This document shows, in pieces, positions 1-6,197 of a stretch of DNA of 12,890 nt (positions are counted from its first letter, which is position 1; each line of letters begins with the position of its first letter). Where the stretch lies: NCBI GenBank assembly GCA_947175045.1, contig CAMWLH010000023.1:1-12890 (forward strand), given 5' to 3'. This stretch comes from an uncultured Clostridia bacterium (GTDB taxonomy: Bacteria > Bacillota > Clostridia > Oscillospirales > Ruminococcaceae). The position numbers and the translations under genes were made by a program. Under the pieces are notes generated by a model that made no database searches, was not told the DNA's origin, and worked only from the letters and a program-made list of their open reading frames with translations.

Positions 1-517
1 GTATCGTATCGGAGCTGTCGCTTATGTACAGCGCTCTGGCGAGCTGCGCGAACCTTTCGAGATTTTCGTCGTTCTCCTTTTCGAGCTTCCGTATCTCCTC
101 GCGCTTGTCGAGAATTTCCAGTTCCTTGTCCTCTATCGATTTTTCCACCGCCGCGATTTGGGTCTCCATATCGGTGATCTCGTCCATTTTGGTTGTGATA
201 AGCAGACCGTAGGTGGCTATCTCGTCGTTCACGCCGTCTATCTGCGCGGATATCGCGTTGATGGCTTCCGTGTTTTCGTTTATATCGCCCGTATAGCTGC
301 TTATCTGAGCTTCTCTGTCCTTGTTGGCTTGGCGCTTTTGCTCTATTTCGGCTTCGAGAGCTGCAATGCTCGCGTCATAGTCCTTGGTCGCAGCGAAGGT
401 GCGTATGCTCTGCATGACGGGAACTCCCATCACCAGTGAAGCCGCCAGAAGCGTACCCGCGATCTTTCCCGCGACGGCGGCGGTACGCCTGTTCAAAATT
501 TCTTTAATCTTCCCCAT
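1..517 (-). CDS. Secreted coiled-coil protein, PcsB/EnvC-like murein hydrolase (factor), N-terminal part
   Basis: The gene enters the window from the left, so only the first 172 codons are visible and there is no stop. The start is the ATG read leftwards from 517, preceded by AAAGGAAAA at a suitable distance. Residues 1-11 are basic (MGKIKEILNRR), 12-35 are hydrophobic and Ala-rich, and a likely signal-peptidase site lies near TFA-ATK (residues 40-45). From about residue 47 the chain is charged and heptad-like, with many Glu, Lys, Ile and Leu, predicting a long coiled coil. The last visible stretch, ERFAQLARALYISDSSDT, matches the region where PcsB-type coiled-coil domains read R-LRALY-S. Family members are exported and either carry a C-terminal peptidase (M23 or CHAP) or activate amidases at division. 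The C-terminal domain lies outside the window, so enzyme activity cannot be claimed. Signal and coiled coil are seen; the PcsB/EnvC assignment is inferred. Confidence 0.75.
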   Translation of the reverse strand, partial: MGKIKEILNRRTAAVAGKIAGTLLAASLVMGVPVMQSIRTFAATKDYDASIAALEAEIEQKRQANKDREAQISSYTGDINENTEAINAISAQIDGVNDEIATYGLLITTKMDEITDMETQIAAVEKSIEDKELEILDKREEIRKLEKENDENLERFAQLARALYISDSSDTI

Positions 518-545
518 ATTTTTTCCTTTCATAATAATGCCGATC

Positions 546-569
546 CTGTCGGATTTCCCCTTCCGACAG
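546..569 (-). promoter_or_regulatory. Hairpin in the 5' leader of the coiled-coil gene
   Basis: CTGTCGGA (546-553) and TCCGACAG (562-569) form a perfect 8-base-pair inverted repeat with an 8-base loop. It lies between the predicted transcription start (about 594) and the ribosome binding site, so it would be within the untranslated leader. No U-run follows it on the minus strand. It could stabilise the mRNA or be a protein-binding site. Confidence 0.55.
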
Positions 570-600
570 AACCACCTCGGAATTTATGCTATTTGATATA

Positions 601-629
601 ATTATACAATATTCCCGCCCGTCTGTCAA
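601..629 (-). promoter_or_regulatory. Sigma-70/SigA promoter for the coiled-coil gene
   Basis: On the minus strand TTGACA (629-624) is followed by exactly 17 bases and then TATAAT (606-601). Both hexamers match the consensus perfectly. The predicted start near 594 gives a leader of about 75 bases before the ATG at 517. This indicates strong constitutive transcription separate from the upstream DUF3793 gene. Confidence 0.85.
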
Positions 630-709
630 GAGGAAGATTTTGAAAATTTTATGAGAATTGATCTCGCTTTCGGAATGTCATACGTTGAGATAATCCGGGC
701 TTCAAGCCG

Positions 710-1303
710 CTATATTCTCGGACTATACGCGGCTCTCGGCTTCGGGATAGCACAATACAGATCCTCGCCCATGCTCATTTTTCGGCATAGAAATTTTCGG
801 CATTTGTTGTAATTTTCAAACATCCTCGCCGCTTTTTCCGTGTCGGAATACACCTTCCAGCAGCCGCAGAGCTTGTAATTCCTGCCGTTATTTTCAATAA
901 ATCCCAGAATATCCCGCGCGGGATAATCCAGAAACACCCCTATCTCATGCGGAAATCCCTCGCCCGTGCGCAGTCTCTCCGACAGCCTGTCAAGACATTC
1001 GCCGACCGTCATATCGTCCGTATAGCCGAATCGGCGCAGTATCTCCCTGCGCTCGGGAACGCTGATACATGCTTCGAGCCGTTTTTCATTGTAAAGCAGC
1101 ATAAGGCAGCGCTCGCCCTCGGAAAGCACCCTGATCTTCAGACCCTTTTCGGCGGCGCGGCTGTTAAAAAGCCTTACATTTTCGTGTATCGCACACTCGC
1201 TTTTGCTTACCGAAACAAGACACGCGCATTTTATCCCCAGCAGGGACGGCGCGGTGTGCTCCGCCAGCTTGCGCTGAAACGCGCGTATTTCATAATCAGA
1301 CAT
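710..1303 (-). CDS. DUF3793 family protein
   Basis: This is a 197-residue soluble protein with no signal peptide or membrane segment. The diagnostic part is the C-terminal half: HEIGVFLDYPARDILGFIEN (residues 119-138), then NNGRNYKLCGCWKVY (138-152), the conserved block I associate with DUF3793. The N-terminal HTAPSLLGIKCACLVS (16-31) also fits the family, which supports this start. No good Shine-Dalgarno sequence precedes the ATG; the purine-rich stretch upstream is too far away and lies in a dyad. The protein is rich in cysteine, with CGC at 146-148 and further Cys at 168 and 173. The function is unknown. It lies downstream of the DUF2325 gene on the same strand with about 245 bases between, filled by a structured repeat. 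I recall these two families occurring near flavodoxin and ferrous-iron transport genes in Clostridia; a link to iron is inference. Confidence 0.8.
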   Translation of the reverse strand: MSDYEIRAFQRKLAEHTAPSLLGIKCACLVSVSKSECAIHENVRLFNSRAAEKGLKIRVLSEGERCLMLLYNEKRLEACISVPERREILRRFGYTDDMTVGECLDRLSERLRTGEGFPHEIGVFLDYPARDILGFIENNGRNYKLCGCWKVYSDTEKAARMFENYNKCRKFLCRKMSMGEDLYCAIPKPRAAYSPRI

Positions 1304-1347
1304 ATTGTATAAACGGTGGAGCGCTCCGCCTCAGACTGTATAAAAAG

Positions 1348-1512
1348 TGTTGACGAGAATTAAATGATTTAAAAGAATTTCAAAATTTCCGCAAGCACGT
1401 TCCGCTCCGTTTAGCTTCGCTAAACTGCGCTTCACGCGATTGCGGAAACCGGTCATCGTTTGCGTACGCAAACTCGACCTTTTTGAAATTCCGATGCGTG
1501 GTCTTTTTGTGG
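1348..1512 (-). repeat. Structured intergenic repeat, copy C (diverged, inverted relative to A and B)
   Basis: Read on the minus strand this resembles copies A and B: ACCACGCA matches CCCACGCA at the 5' side, TGCGGAAATTTT matches the 3' closing arm, and ATCATTTAATTCTCGTCAACA corresponds to ATCACTTGCTCCTCGTCAGCA with 16 of 21 positions equal. It is strongly self-complementary. An 11-base outer stem pairs 1375-1385 with 1481-1491, and a 9-base stem pairs 1386-1394 with 1440-1448. That second stem encloses hairpin GTTTAGC-TTC-GCTAAAC (1409-1425). A 16-base perfect palindrome GTTTGCGTACGCAAAC (1458-1473) forms the other arm. No open reading frame here looks real. Its sense orientation follows the end of the DUF2325 gene, just as A and B follow purB. 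It may act as a terminator or RNA-processing element. Confidence 0.6.
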
Positions 1513-1549
1513 CTATACTTTTTCTACAAGCTGCGGCGGGTGCTCCGCC

Positions 1550-1852
1550 TTATCCCCTTCCGTTCAGTAATTGCTCCGTGCCGCTGTCAAGCGCCTTTTT
1601 GAGCGCCGCGGCGCTGGCGTTGTGTATCCTCAGCACGGGTATATTTCCCCTTTCGGAGCGTCGGTTCACAACGCGCACCATCTTATGCGACACCGTATCC
1701 GTGAACACTACCATCAGATCGGGTGAGCCAAGCTGCTTCTCAAAATCGCTCGGCATCTGTGTAAACACTTTCGCCTTGCAGTTGTATTCGCGGCATATGT
1801 CCTTGTAGCGCGCCGCCATGCGGTCGTTCCCGCCAACTACCACTACGCTCAT
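1550..1852 (-). CDS. DUF2325 domain protein
   Basis: This is a 100-residue protein consisting almost wholly of a DUF2325 domain. It opens with a beta-strand and glycine turn, MSVVVVGGNDRM (1-12), then a cysteine-bearing helix (KDICREYNCKAKVF, 17-30). The segment PDLMVVFTDTVSHKMV (44-59) follows, and the Arg-rich VVNRRSERGNIPVLRIHN (61-78) fits the conserved R-A-N-I-P-V-hydrophobic pattern. The fold is probably a small Rossmann-like domain; I know no established biochemical function. The ATG at 1852 has a good ribosome binding site (AGAGGAAA, 5-base gap). Transcription should start near 1965 from the promoter at 1972-2000, giving a leader of about 110 bases with two palindromes. It is probably the first gene of a unit with DUF3793. 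Confidence 0.82.
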   Translation of the reverse strand: MSVVVVGGNDRMAARYKDICREYNCKAKVFTQMPSDFEKQLGSPDLMVVFTDTVSHKMVRVVNRRSERGNIPVLRIHNASAAALKKALDSGTEQLLNGRG

Positions 1853-1893
1853 ATTATTTCCTCTTTTCTGTCATATACTCCATTTGAAACGCT

Positions 1894-1909
1894 GTTAGTA
1901 TTAACTAAC
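1894..1909 (-). promoter_or_regulatory. Palindromic operator candidate 1 (leader of DUF2325)
   Basis: GTTAGTATTAACTAAC is a 16-base dyad with perfect 6-base arms GTTAGT/ACTAAC. It lies roughly 57-72 bases downstream of the predicted transcription start. It shares arm sequence, length and layout with the second palindrome at 1953-1968, so the two probably bind the same protein. The TTAG/CTAA half-sites are reminiscent of DtxR/IdeR-family metalloregulator sites; that identity is an inference. Confidence 0.6.
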
Positions 1910-1952
1910 CAAGTGCCGGAATCTTGCGTTTTTTAGACTGGTAAGCCATCGG

Positions 1953-1968
1953 GTTAGCTTTAGCTAAC
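1953..1968 (-). promoter_or_regulatory. Palindromic operator candidate 2, overlapping the DUF2325 transcription start
   Basis: GTTAGCTTTAGCTAAC has perfect 7-base arms GTTAGCT/AGCTAAC around TT. It begins 3 bases downstream of the -10 hexamer (1977-1972, minus strand) and covers the expected +1 near 1965. Occupancy here would block initiation, which is classic repressor placement. The related site at 1894-1909 is 59 bases away centre to centre, which would allow two-site binding. Confidence 0.68.
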
Positions 1969-1971
1969 TTA

Positions 1972-2000
1972 ATGATAGCATATTTTTTGCTTTTTGTCAA
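1972..2000 (-). promoter_or_regulatory. SigA promoter for DUF2325 (and probably DUF3793)
   Basis: On the minus strand TTGACA (2000-1995), a 17-base spacer, then TATCAT (1977-1972): a perfect -35 and a five-of-six -10. It is directly followed by an operator-like palindrome at 1953-1968. No equally good promoter was seen in front of DUF3793, so that gene is likely read from here. Confidence 0.78.
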
Positions 2001-2115
2001 GGGAATTTACATAATTTTGGATTATTTTATATTACCTATCGCGGAAATGGAGTTTTTATACAAGCCGAGCGTTAGGAGCCCGCGGCTGTAACGCTTTTTC
2101 GCGCCGTATTTTCCC

Positions 2116-2144
2116 ACAAAATGCTCCGCAGAGCTATATTTTGT
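2116..2144. other. Inverted repeat just upstream of the purB promoter
   Basis: ACAAAAT (2116-2122) pairs with ATTTTGT (2138-2144), and GCTC (2123-2126) with GAGC (2131-2134) around a 4-base loop, with a 3-base bulge between the stems. It ends 8 bases before the purB -35 hexamer. It may be a regulator site or simply a fold. The rest of the interval 2001-2115 shows no gene or clear signal. Confidence 0.4.
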
Positions 2145-2152
2145 AAAAGTGC

Positions 2153-2181
2153 TTGTAAAAAATGAGAAAATATGTTATAAT
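2153..2181 (+). promoter_or_regulatory. Promoter for purB, extended -10 type
   Basis: TTGTAA (2153-2158), a 17-base spacer, then TATAAT (2176-2181) preceded by TG at 2173-2174, giving an extended -10 (TGnTATAAT). The weak -35 is compensated by the extended element. A second TATAAT at 2187-2192 could be an alternative. The start would be near 2188, leaving a leader of about 24 bases; no purine riboswitch or PurR-box-like sequence was recognised. Confidence 0.68.
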
Positions 2182-2211
2182 AGCTGTATAATTCACAAAA
2201 GGAGAACGTTT

Positions 2212-3648
2212 ATGTCAAAAAATTACGATTCCTATGAAAGCCCCTTCTGCACGCGCTACGCGAGCAGGGAGATGCAGTATATCTTTTCCGCGGACAAGAA
2301 ATTCACCACCTGGCGCAGGCTGTGGGTGGCGCTGGCGCGCGGAGAAATGAAGCTCGGTCTGCCCGTTACCGAGGAGCAGGTAAAGGAGCTTGAAGCGAAT
2401 ATCGACAATATAAATTACGACGTTGCGGAGGCCCGCGAAAAAGAGGTCCGCCACGACGTTATGTCGCACGTCTACGCCTACGGACAGCAGTGCCCCAAGG
2501 CGGCTGGTATAATCCACCTGGGCGCGACCTCGTGCTATGTGGGGGACAATACCGATATTATAATTATGCGCGACGCGCTGGAGTTGGTGAGGAAAAAGCT
2601 GCTCAACGTTATTGCCAATCTCGCGCGGTTCGCGGACGAGAAAAAGGCTGTGCCCTGCCTTGCGTATACGCATCTTCAGCCCGCTCAGCCTACCACCGTC
2701 GGCAAGCGCGCAACGCTGTGGATAAACGAGCTGCTGATGGATCTGGAGGAGGTAGAGTACCGCATTTCAAATCTTAAGCTGCTGGGACAGAAGGGAACCA
2801 CCGGCACGCAGGCTTCCTTTGTGGAGCTTTTTGGCGGCGACAGCGCCAAGATAAAGGCGCTTGAAAAGTCGATAGCGGAGGAGATGGGCTTCACAGAATG
2901 CGTTCCCGTAAGCGGTCAGACCTATTCAAGAAAGGTAGACAGCCAGGTGTTGTCCACGCTCGGCGGTATCGCTCAGAGCTGCTCTAAATTCAGCAACGAT
3001 CTGAGGCTTCTCCAGAGCTTCGAGGAAATGGGAGAGCCGTTTGAAAAGAATCAGATAGGCTCGTCGGCAATGCCCTATAAGCGCAACCCCATGCGCAGCG
3101 AGCGCATTACTTCGCTGGCGCGGTATATTATGATAGATACTCTTAACCCCGCGTTTACTGCGGGAACGCAGTGGTTCGAGAGGACTCTCGACGACAGCGC
3201 TAACAAGCGCGTGTCCGTCGCGGAGGGATTCCTCGCAGCGGACGCGATATTAAATATTATGATGAATGTCACCGACGGTTTGGAGATATATCCCGAGATG
3301 ATACGCCGCAGGCTTATGAATAAGCTTCCCTTTATGGCGACGGAGAATATTATGATGAGGGCGGTAGAGAACGGCGGCAACCGTCAGGAGCTCCACGAGC
3401 TGCTTCGCACGCATTCCCACGCGGCGGCAAAGCAGGTGAGAGAGGGCGGCGAGAACGACCTCGCGCAGAGGATCGCGGCAGACCCCGCGTTTAATATTAC
3501 TATTGAGGAAATAAATGAAATGCTCGTTCCCGAGAATTATGTAGGGCGCGCTCCCGAACAGACGGCGGAGTACCTGAACGATTTTATCAAGCCCGTTCTC
3601 GACGCTAACCGCGAGCTTCTGGGCGAAAAAGCCGAATTGAGCGTTTAA
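2212..3648 (+). CDS. purB: Adenylosuccinate lyase (long, animal-like type)
   Basis: The enzyme cleaves SAICAR to AICAR plus fumarate in purine synthesis, and adenylosuccinate to AMP plus fumarate. It is a cytosolic homotetramer of the fumarase/aspartase superfamily. The 478-residue chain carries GATSCYVGDNTD near residues 102-113 and THLQPAQPTT (His154, a family catalytic residue). It also has GTTGTQASF near 196-204 and the superfamily signature GSSAMPYKRNP (283-293) with the mobile-loop serine. WFERTLDDSAN and LPFMATENI follow. Length and N-terminus (SPFCTRYAS, FTTWRRLWVALA) resemble animal ADSL far more than the roughly 430-residue Bacillus PurB. The ATG at 2212 is chosen because AAAGGAGAA lies just upstream and the long-type N-terminus begins there; an in-frame upstream extension to 2149 would include the promoter. 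It appears monocistronic, followed by non-coding repeats. Confidence 0.97.
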   Translation: MSKNYDSYESPFCTRYASREMQYIFSADKKFTTWRRLWVALARGEMKLGLPVTEEQVKELEANIDNINYDVAEAREKEVRHDVMSHVYAYGQQCPKAAGIIHLGATSCYVGDNTDIIIMRDALELVRKKLLNVIANLARFADEKKAVPCLAYTHLQPAQPTTVGKRATLWINELLMDLEEVEYRISNLKLLGQKGTTGTQASFVELFGGDSAKIKALEKSIAEEMGFTECVPVSGQTYSRKVDSQVLSTLGGIAQSCSKFSNDLRLLQSFEEMGEPFEKNQIGSSAMPYKRNPMRSERITSLARYIMIDTLNPAFTAGTQWFERTLDDSANKRVSVAEGFLAADAILNIMMNVTDGLEIYPEMIRRRLMNKLPFMATENIMMRAVENGGNRQELHELLRTHSHAAAKQVREGGENDLAQRIAADPAFNITIEEINEMLVPENYVGRAPEQTAEYLNDFIKPVLDANRELLGEKAELSV

Positions 3649-3683
3649 GAGCTTAGAGCGAACGTCAACAGAACGCCCGCGCA

Positions 3684-3857
3684 GGCAAGGGGCACAAGCA
3701 TAAGTCAGCGAAACGCCCACGCAGGGAAATTTTCCGCAGCAAGCTCCCAAAGCGGAGTGAAACGGAACTTTGGGGGCGCGGCAGGCGAACGGAGTTCGCC
3801 GGTGCGGAAAAATTTTTAAAATCACTTGCTCCTCGTCAGCATAGCTTAAAAGCATTA
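3684..3857 (+). repeat. Structured intergenic repeat, copy A
   Basis: This is a 174-base unit running from GGCAAGGGGCACAAGC to AGCTTAAAAGCATTA, repeated nearly unchanged as copy B. It can fold as a three-way junction. The closing stem pairs 3727-3738 with 3803-3815 (one extra A on the 3' side). Hairpin 1 pairs GCTCCCAAAG (3743-3752) with CTTTGGGGGC (3768-3777), and hairpin 2 pairs GGCGAAC with GTTCGCC (3784-3800). Compared with B, one A-to-G change in hairpin 1 converts a U-A pair to U-G, so pairing is kept on the plus strand. An A/T-rich tract follows the closing stem, so it could also serve as the purB terminator. No convincing protein is encoded. Confidence 0.8.
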
Positions 3858-3884
3858 AGGTCAGAGCAACGTTTCGTCCACGAA

Positions 3885-4081
3885 GGCAAGGGGCACAAGC
3901 ATAAGTCAGCAAAACGCCCACGCAGGGAAATTTTCCGCAGCAAGCTCCCAAAGCGGAGTAAAACGGAGCTTTGGGAGCGCGGCAGGCGAACGGAGTTCGC
4001 CGGTGCGGAAAATTTTTTAAATAATTTGCTCCTCGTCAGCATAAATAACTTGCTCCTTGTCAGCATAGCTTAAAAGCATTA
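3885..4081 (+). repeat. Structured intergenic repeat, copy B
   Basis: This is the second direct copy of the unit, 197 bases because its tail contains an extra short duplication. Its pairing is perfect: closing stem AAATTTTCCGCA (3928-3939) with TGCGGAAAATTT (4004-4015), hairpin 1 of 11 pairs (3944-3954 with 3968-3978), and hairpin 2 of 7 pairs with a GGA loop (3985-4001). A run of six T follows at 4013-4018. Copies A and B are separated by only 27 bases, which themselves resemble the sequence before copy A, so the duplicated unit may be slightly longer. The repeats fill the 475-base gap between purB and recJ. Confidence 0.8.
4022..4067 (+). repeat. 22-base tandem duplication in the tail of copy B
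   Basis: The segment 4022-4043 is repeated at 4046-4067 with two substitutions and an offset of 24 bases; both contain the core TTGCTCC-TGTCAGCATA with C or T at the variable position. Copy A has this segment once (near 3824-3843). This looks like slippage within the repeat. Confidence 0.75.
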
Positions 4082-4123
4082 CAGCCTTGGTCAACCTTTA
4101 CAGAGATTGGTGGTTTATATAAT

Positions 4124-6163
4124 TTGAAGAGATGGCGCACATTACCTCCCCCGACGGGGGAAAATAAGGAGATAACGGCGGGGTTCGGCGAGTTTATCGG
4201 CGGACTTTTGCTGCGGCGCGGGATAAGCGATATGAAAAGCGCAGAGGCGTTTTTCGGGTGCAGCTCGCTTTCCGACCCGATGGAGCTGCGGGATATGGAC
4301 AGGGCAGTGGAGGTTATACGCGCCGCGCTGGACGAGGGCAGCAAGATCACTGTTTTCGGAGATTATGACTGCGACGGCGTTACCGCGACCGCCATGCTGT
4401 GCGGATATCTCGAGGCAATGGGCGCGGAGGTGGATTTTTATATTCCTGACAGAAGCGAGGGTTACGGATTAAACGTCGAGGCGGCGGGAAAAATACTTGA
4501 CAGCGGTACAGAGCTTATAATAACGGTGGACAACGGCATTTCCGCCTTTGAGGAGGCAAAGTACATAGCCGACCGCGGCGCTAAGCTGGTAATAACGGAT
4601 CACCATCAGCCCTCGGAGGAGCTCCCCGTGTGCGAAGCCTGCGTGAACCCTCACCGCGCGGACGATCTCTCGCAGTTCAAGGATCTGTGCGGAGCTGGCG
4701 TTGTGCTTAAGCTGCTGTGTGCGCTGGAGGAGGACGAGGAGTTTATCCTTGAGCAGTACTCCGACCTGGCGGCGGTGGGAACGATAGGCGACGTAATGCC
4801 GCTTAAGGGCGAGAACCGCTTTATCGTTCAGAGGGGTCTGGAGAATATCCGCAACAGCCAGAATATGGGTTTGGATAAGCTGATACGCGCCGCGGGAGTA
4901 GCTCCCGAGAGCGCGGCGGCTTCGCAGCTCGCGTTTTCGGTGTGCCCGAGGATCAACGCGGCGGGGCGCATGACTCACAAGGGCGCTGAAAAGGCGGCGG
5001 AGCTGCTCACTACTGAAAGCCCCGAGACCGCCGCGCGGCTCTCGGAGGAGCTTTCGCTTCTTAACGGTAACCGCCGACAGACGGAAAACGATATACTATC
5101 CGAGATAAAGGAGCAGATAGCGCGCGACCCCGATATCCTAAAGCAGCGGGTGATAGTTGTCGCGGGCGAGGGCTGGGCGCACGGCGTTATAGGGCTGGCG
5201 GCTTCGCGGCTGACGGACAGATACGGCAAGCCCGCGCTGGTGATAGGTGTGGAAAACGGCGGCGCAACTGGCTCGGCAAGGAGCATCGAGGGATTCAATA
5301 TGTACAGGCTGCTGGCGGGCTGCTCCGAGCCGCTGACGAAATTCGGCGGACACCCGATGGCAGGCGGGTTTTCGCTCCCATCGGACAGGGTGGGGGAGTT
5401 CCGTGAGCTGGTCCACGCCTATTGCGCAAAAAATTACCCAAAAATGCCCGAGGACTGCGTTTGCGCGGATATGGAGATAGGGCTGCGGGAGCTTACGCTT
5501 GAAAACGCGGAGCTTCTTGATCGATTAGAGCCTTTCGGCGAGGGCAACCGCCGTCCGCTGTTCCTGATAAGGGGGTGCACAGTGAGCTCAAAGCAGGCTC
5601 TGAGCGGCGGTAAATACACCTGCTTTTATGTTGAACAAGAGGGCGTGAAGCTGAAAGCGCTGTCTTTTTCCCACAGCTTTGACAGCTTTTATCCCAACTC
5701 GGGTGAAAAGCTGGACATTATCGCCACAGCCGAGATAAACGAGTATAAGGGGAACCGCAGCGTGGAGCTGAGGATAAAGGACTTCCGTTACCCCGATTTC
5801 AGCGAGGACAGATTTTTCGCGGCGAACCGCGTTTATGAGGAAATATCGCGCGGCGAGGGCTGCGATATCAGACTTCTTCCGAGAGTTATCCCGCAGGACA
5901 GGACGGAGCTTATGAAGATATACGACCTGGTGAAGCGGTACGGCGGAGCGGCTTCCGCGGAGGAAATGGTGCTGCGGGGCTGCGGCATAAACTACTGTAT
6001 GCTGCGCATAACGCTCGACGCCTTTGCCGAGGCGGGAATGATAGCGCTTTCGCCCGCGGCGCAGAGCGCGGTGATAACTCCGTCAGCGGGCAAAAAGGAT
6101 CTTTTCGGCGAGGGTCTGATATTCAGGCTCAAAAAGGAGCTTGAACAAAAAACAACTGTCTGA
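4124..6163 (+). CDS. recJ: Single-stranded-DNA-specific exonuclease RecJ
   Basis: RecJ degrades single-stranded DNA 5' to 3' in recombination and mismatch repair, using Mn2+ or Mg2+ held by DHH-family residues. The 679-residue chain shows FGDYDCDGVTATAML with DYDCDG at residues 80-85, IITVDNG, and the DHH triad (159-161). GTIGDVMPL and, in the DHHA1 domain, GGHPMAGGF (His410) follow; the C-terminal half fits the OB-fold region. All expected metal ligands seem present. The start is uncertain. The family-like N-terminus (KRWRTL...) begins at a TTG at 4124 with only a weak GGTGG upstream, and no in-frame ATG occurs until codon 37, which would cut into the conserved N-terminal segment. The gene follows the purB-side repeats and is 34 bases before rel, so the two are probably co-transcribed. 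Confidence 0.95.
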   Translation: MKRWRTLPPPTGENKEITAGFGEFIGGLLLRRGISDMKSAEAFFGCSSLSDPMELRDMDRAVEVIRAALDEGSKITVFGDYDCDGVTATAMLCGYLEAMGAEVDFYIPDRSEGYGLNVEAAGKILDSGTELIITVDNGISAFEEAKYIADRGAKLVITDHHQPSEELPVCEACVNPHRADDLSQFKDLCGAGVVLKLLCALEEDEEFILEQYSDLAAVGTIGDVMPLKGENRFIVQRGLENIRNSQNMGLDKLIRAAGVAPESAAASQLAFSVCPRINAAGRMTHKGAEKAAELLTTESPETAARLSEELSLLNGNRRQTENDILSEIKEQIARDPDILKQRVIVVAGEGWAHGVIGLAASRLTDRYGKPALVIGVENGGATGSARSIEGFNMYRLLAGCSEPLTKFGGHPMAGGFSLPSDRVGEFRELVHAYCAKNYPKMPEDCVCADMEIGLRELTLENAELLDRLEPFGEGNRRPLFLIRGCTVSSKQALSGGKYTCFYVEQEGVKLKALSFSHSFDSFYPNSGEKLDIIATAEINEYKGNRSVELRIKDFRYPDFSEDRFFAANRVYEEISRGEGCDIRLLPRVIPQDRTELMKIYDLVKRYGGAASAEEMVLRGCGINYCMLRITLDAFAEAGMIALSPAAQSAVITPSAGKKDLFGEGLIFRLKKELEQKTTV

Positions 6164-6197
6164 CCCGAATTTTCGGTCGGGCTATTTGGGGGCTATT

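Noticed and set aside
1409-1425. GTTTAGC-TTC-GCTAAAC as a third copy of the GTTAG operator
   Set aside because: It has an extra base in each arm, a different centre, and corresponds to the inner hairpin of repeat C in the gene-to-gene gap, away from any good promoter.
1440-1808. A 122-codon plus-strand frame over the DUF2325 gene and repeat C
   Set aside because: It is antisense to a recognisable DUF2325 gene and starts within the palindromic repeat, with no ribosome site.
2149-2211. Upstream in-frame extension of purB
   Set aside because: It would place the -10 promoter hexamer within the coding sequence. The ATG at 2212 has a strong ribosome binding site.
3250-3951. A 233-codon minus-strand reading frame with an internally repeated CCGKFPCVGV segment
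   Set aside because: It overlaps the end of purB antisense and its internal repeat is just the two DNA repeat copies read on the wrong strand. It has no ribosome site or recognisable family.
3684-4081. CRISPR array or phage attachment site
   Set aside because: Only two long copies with a short similar interval, no regular short repeats with unique spacers, and no cas, integrase or tRNA gene nearby.
6141-6197. Extended rel start at TTG 6141
   Set aside because: Its purine run is only one base away, it overlaps recJ, and the added residues do not fit the family. The ATG at 6198 has a well-placed GGGGG.
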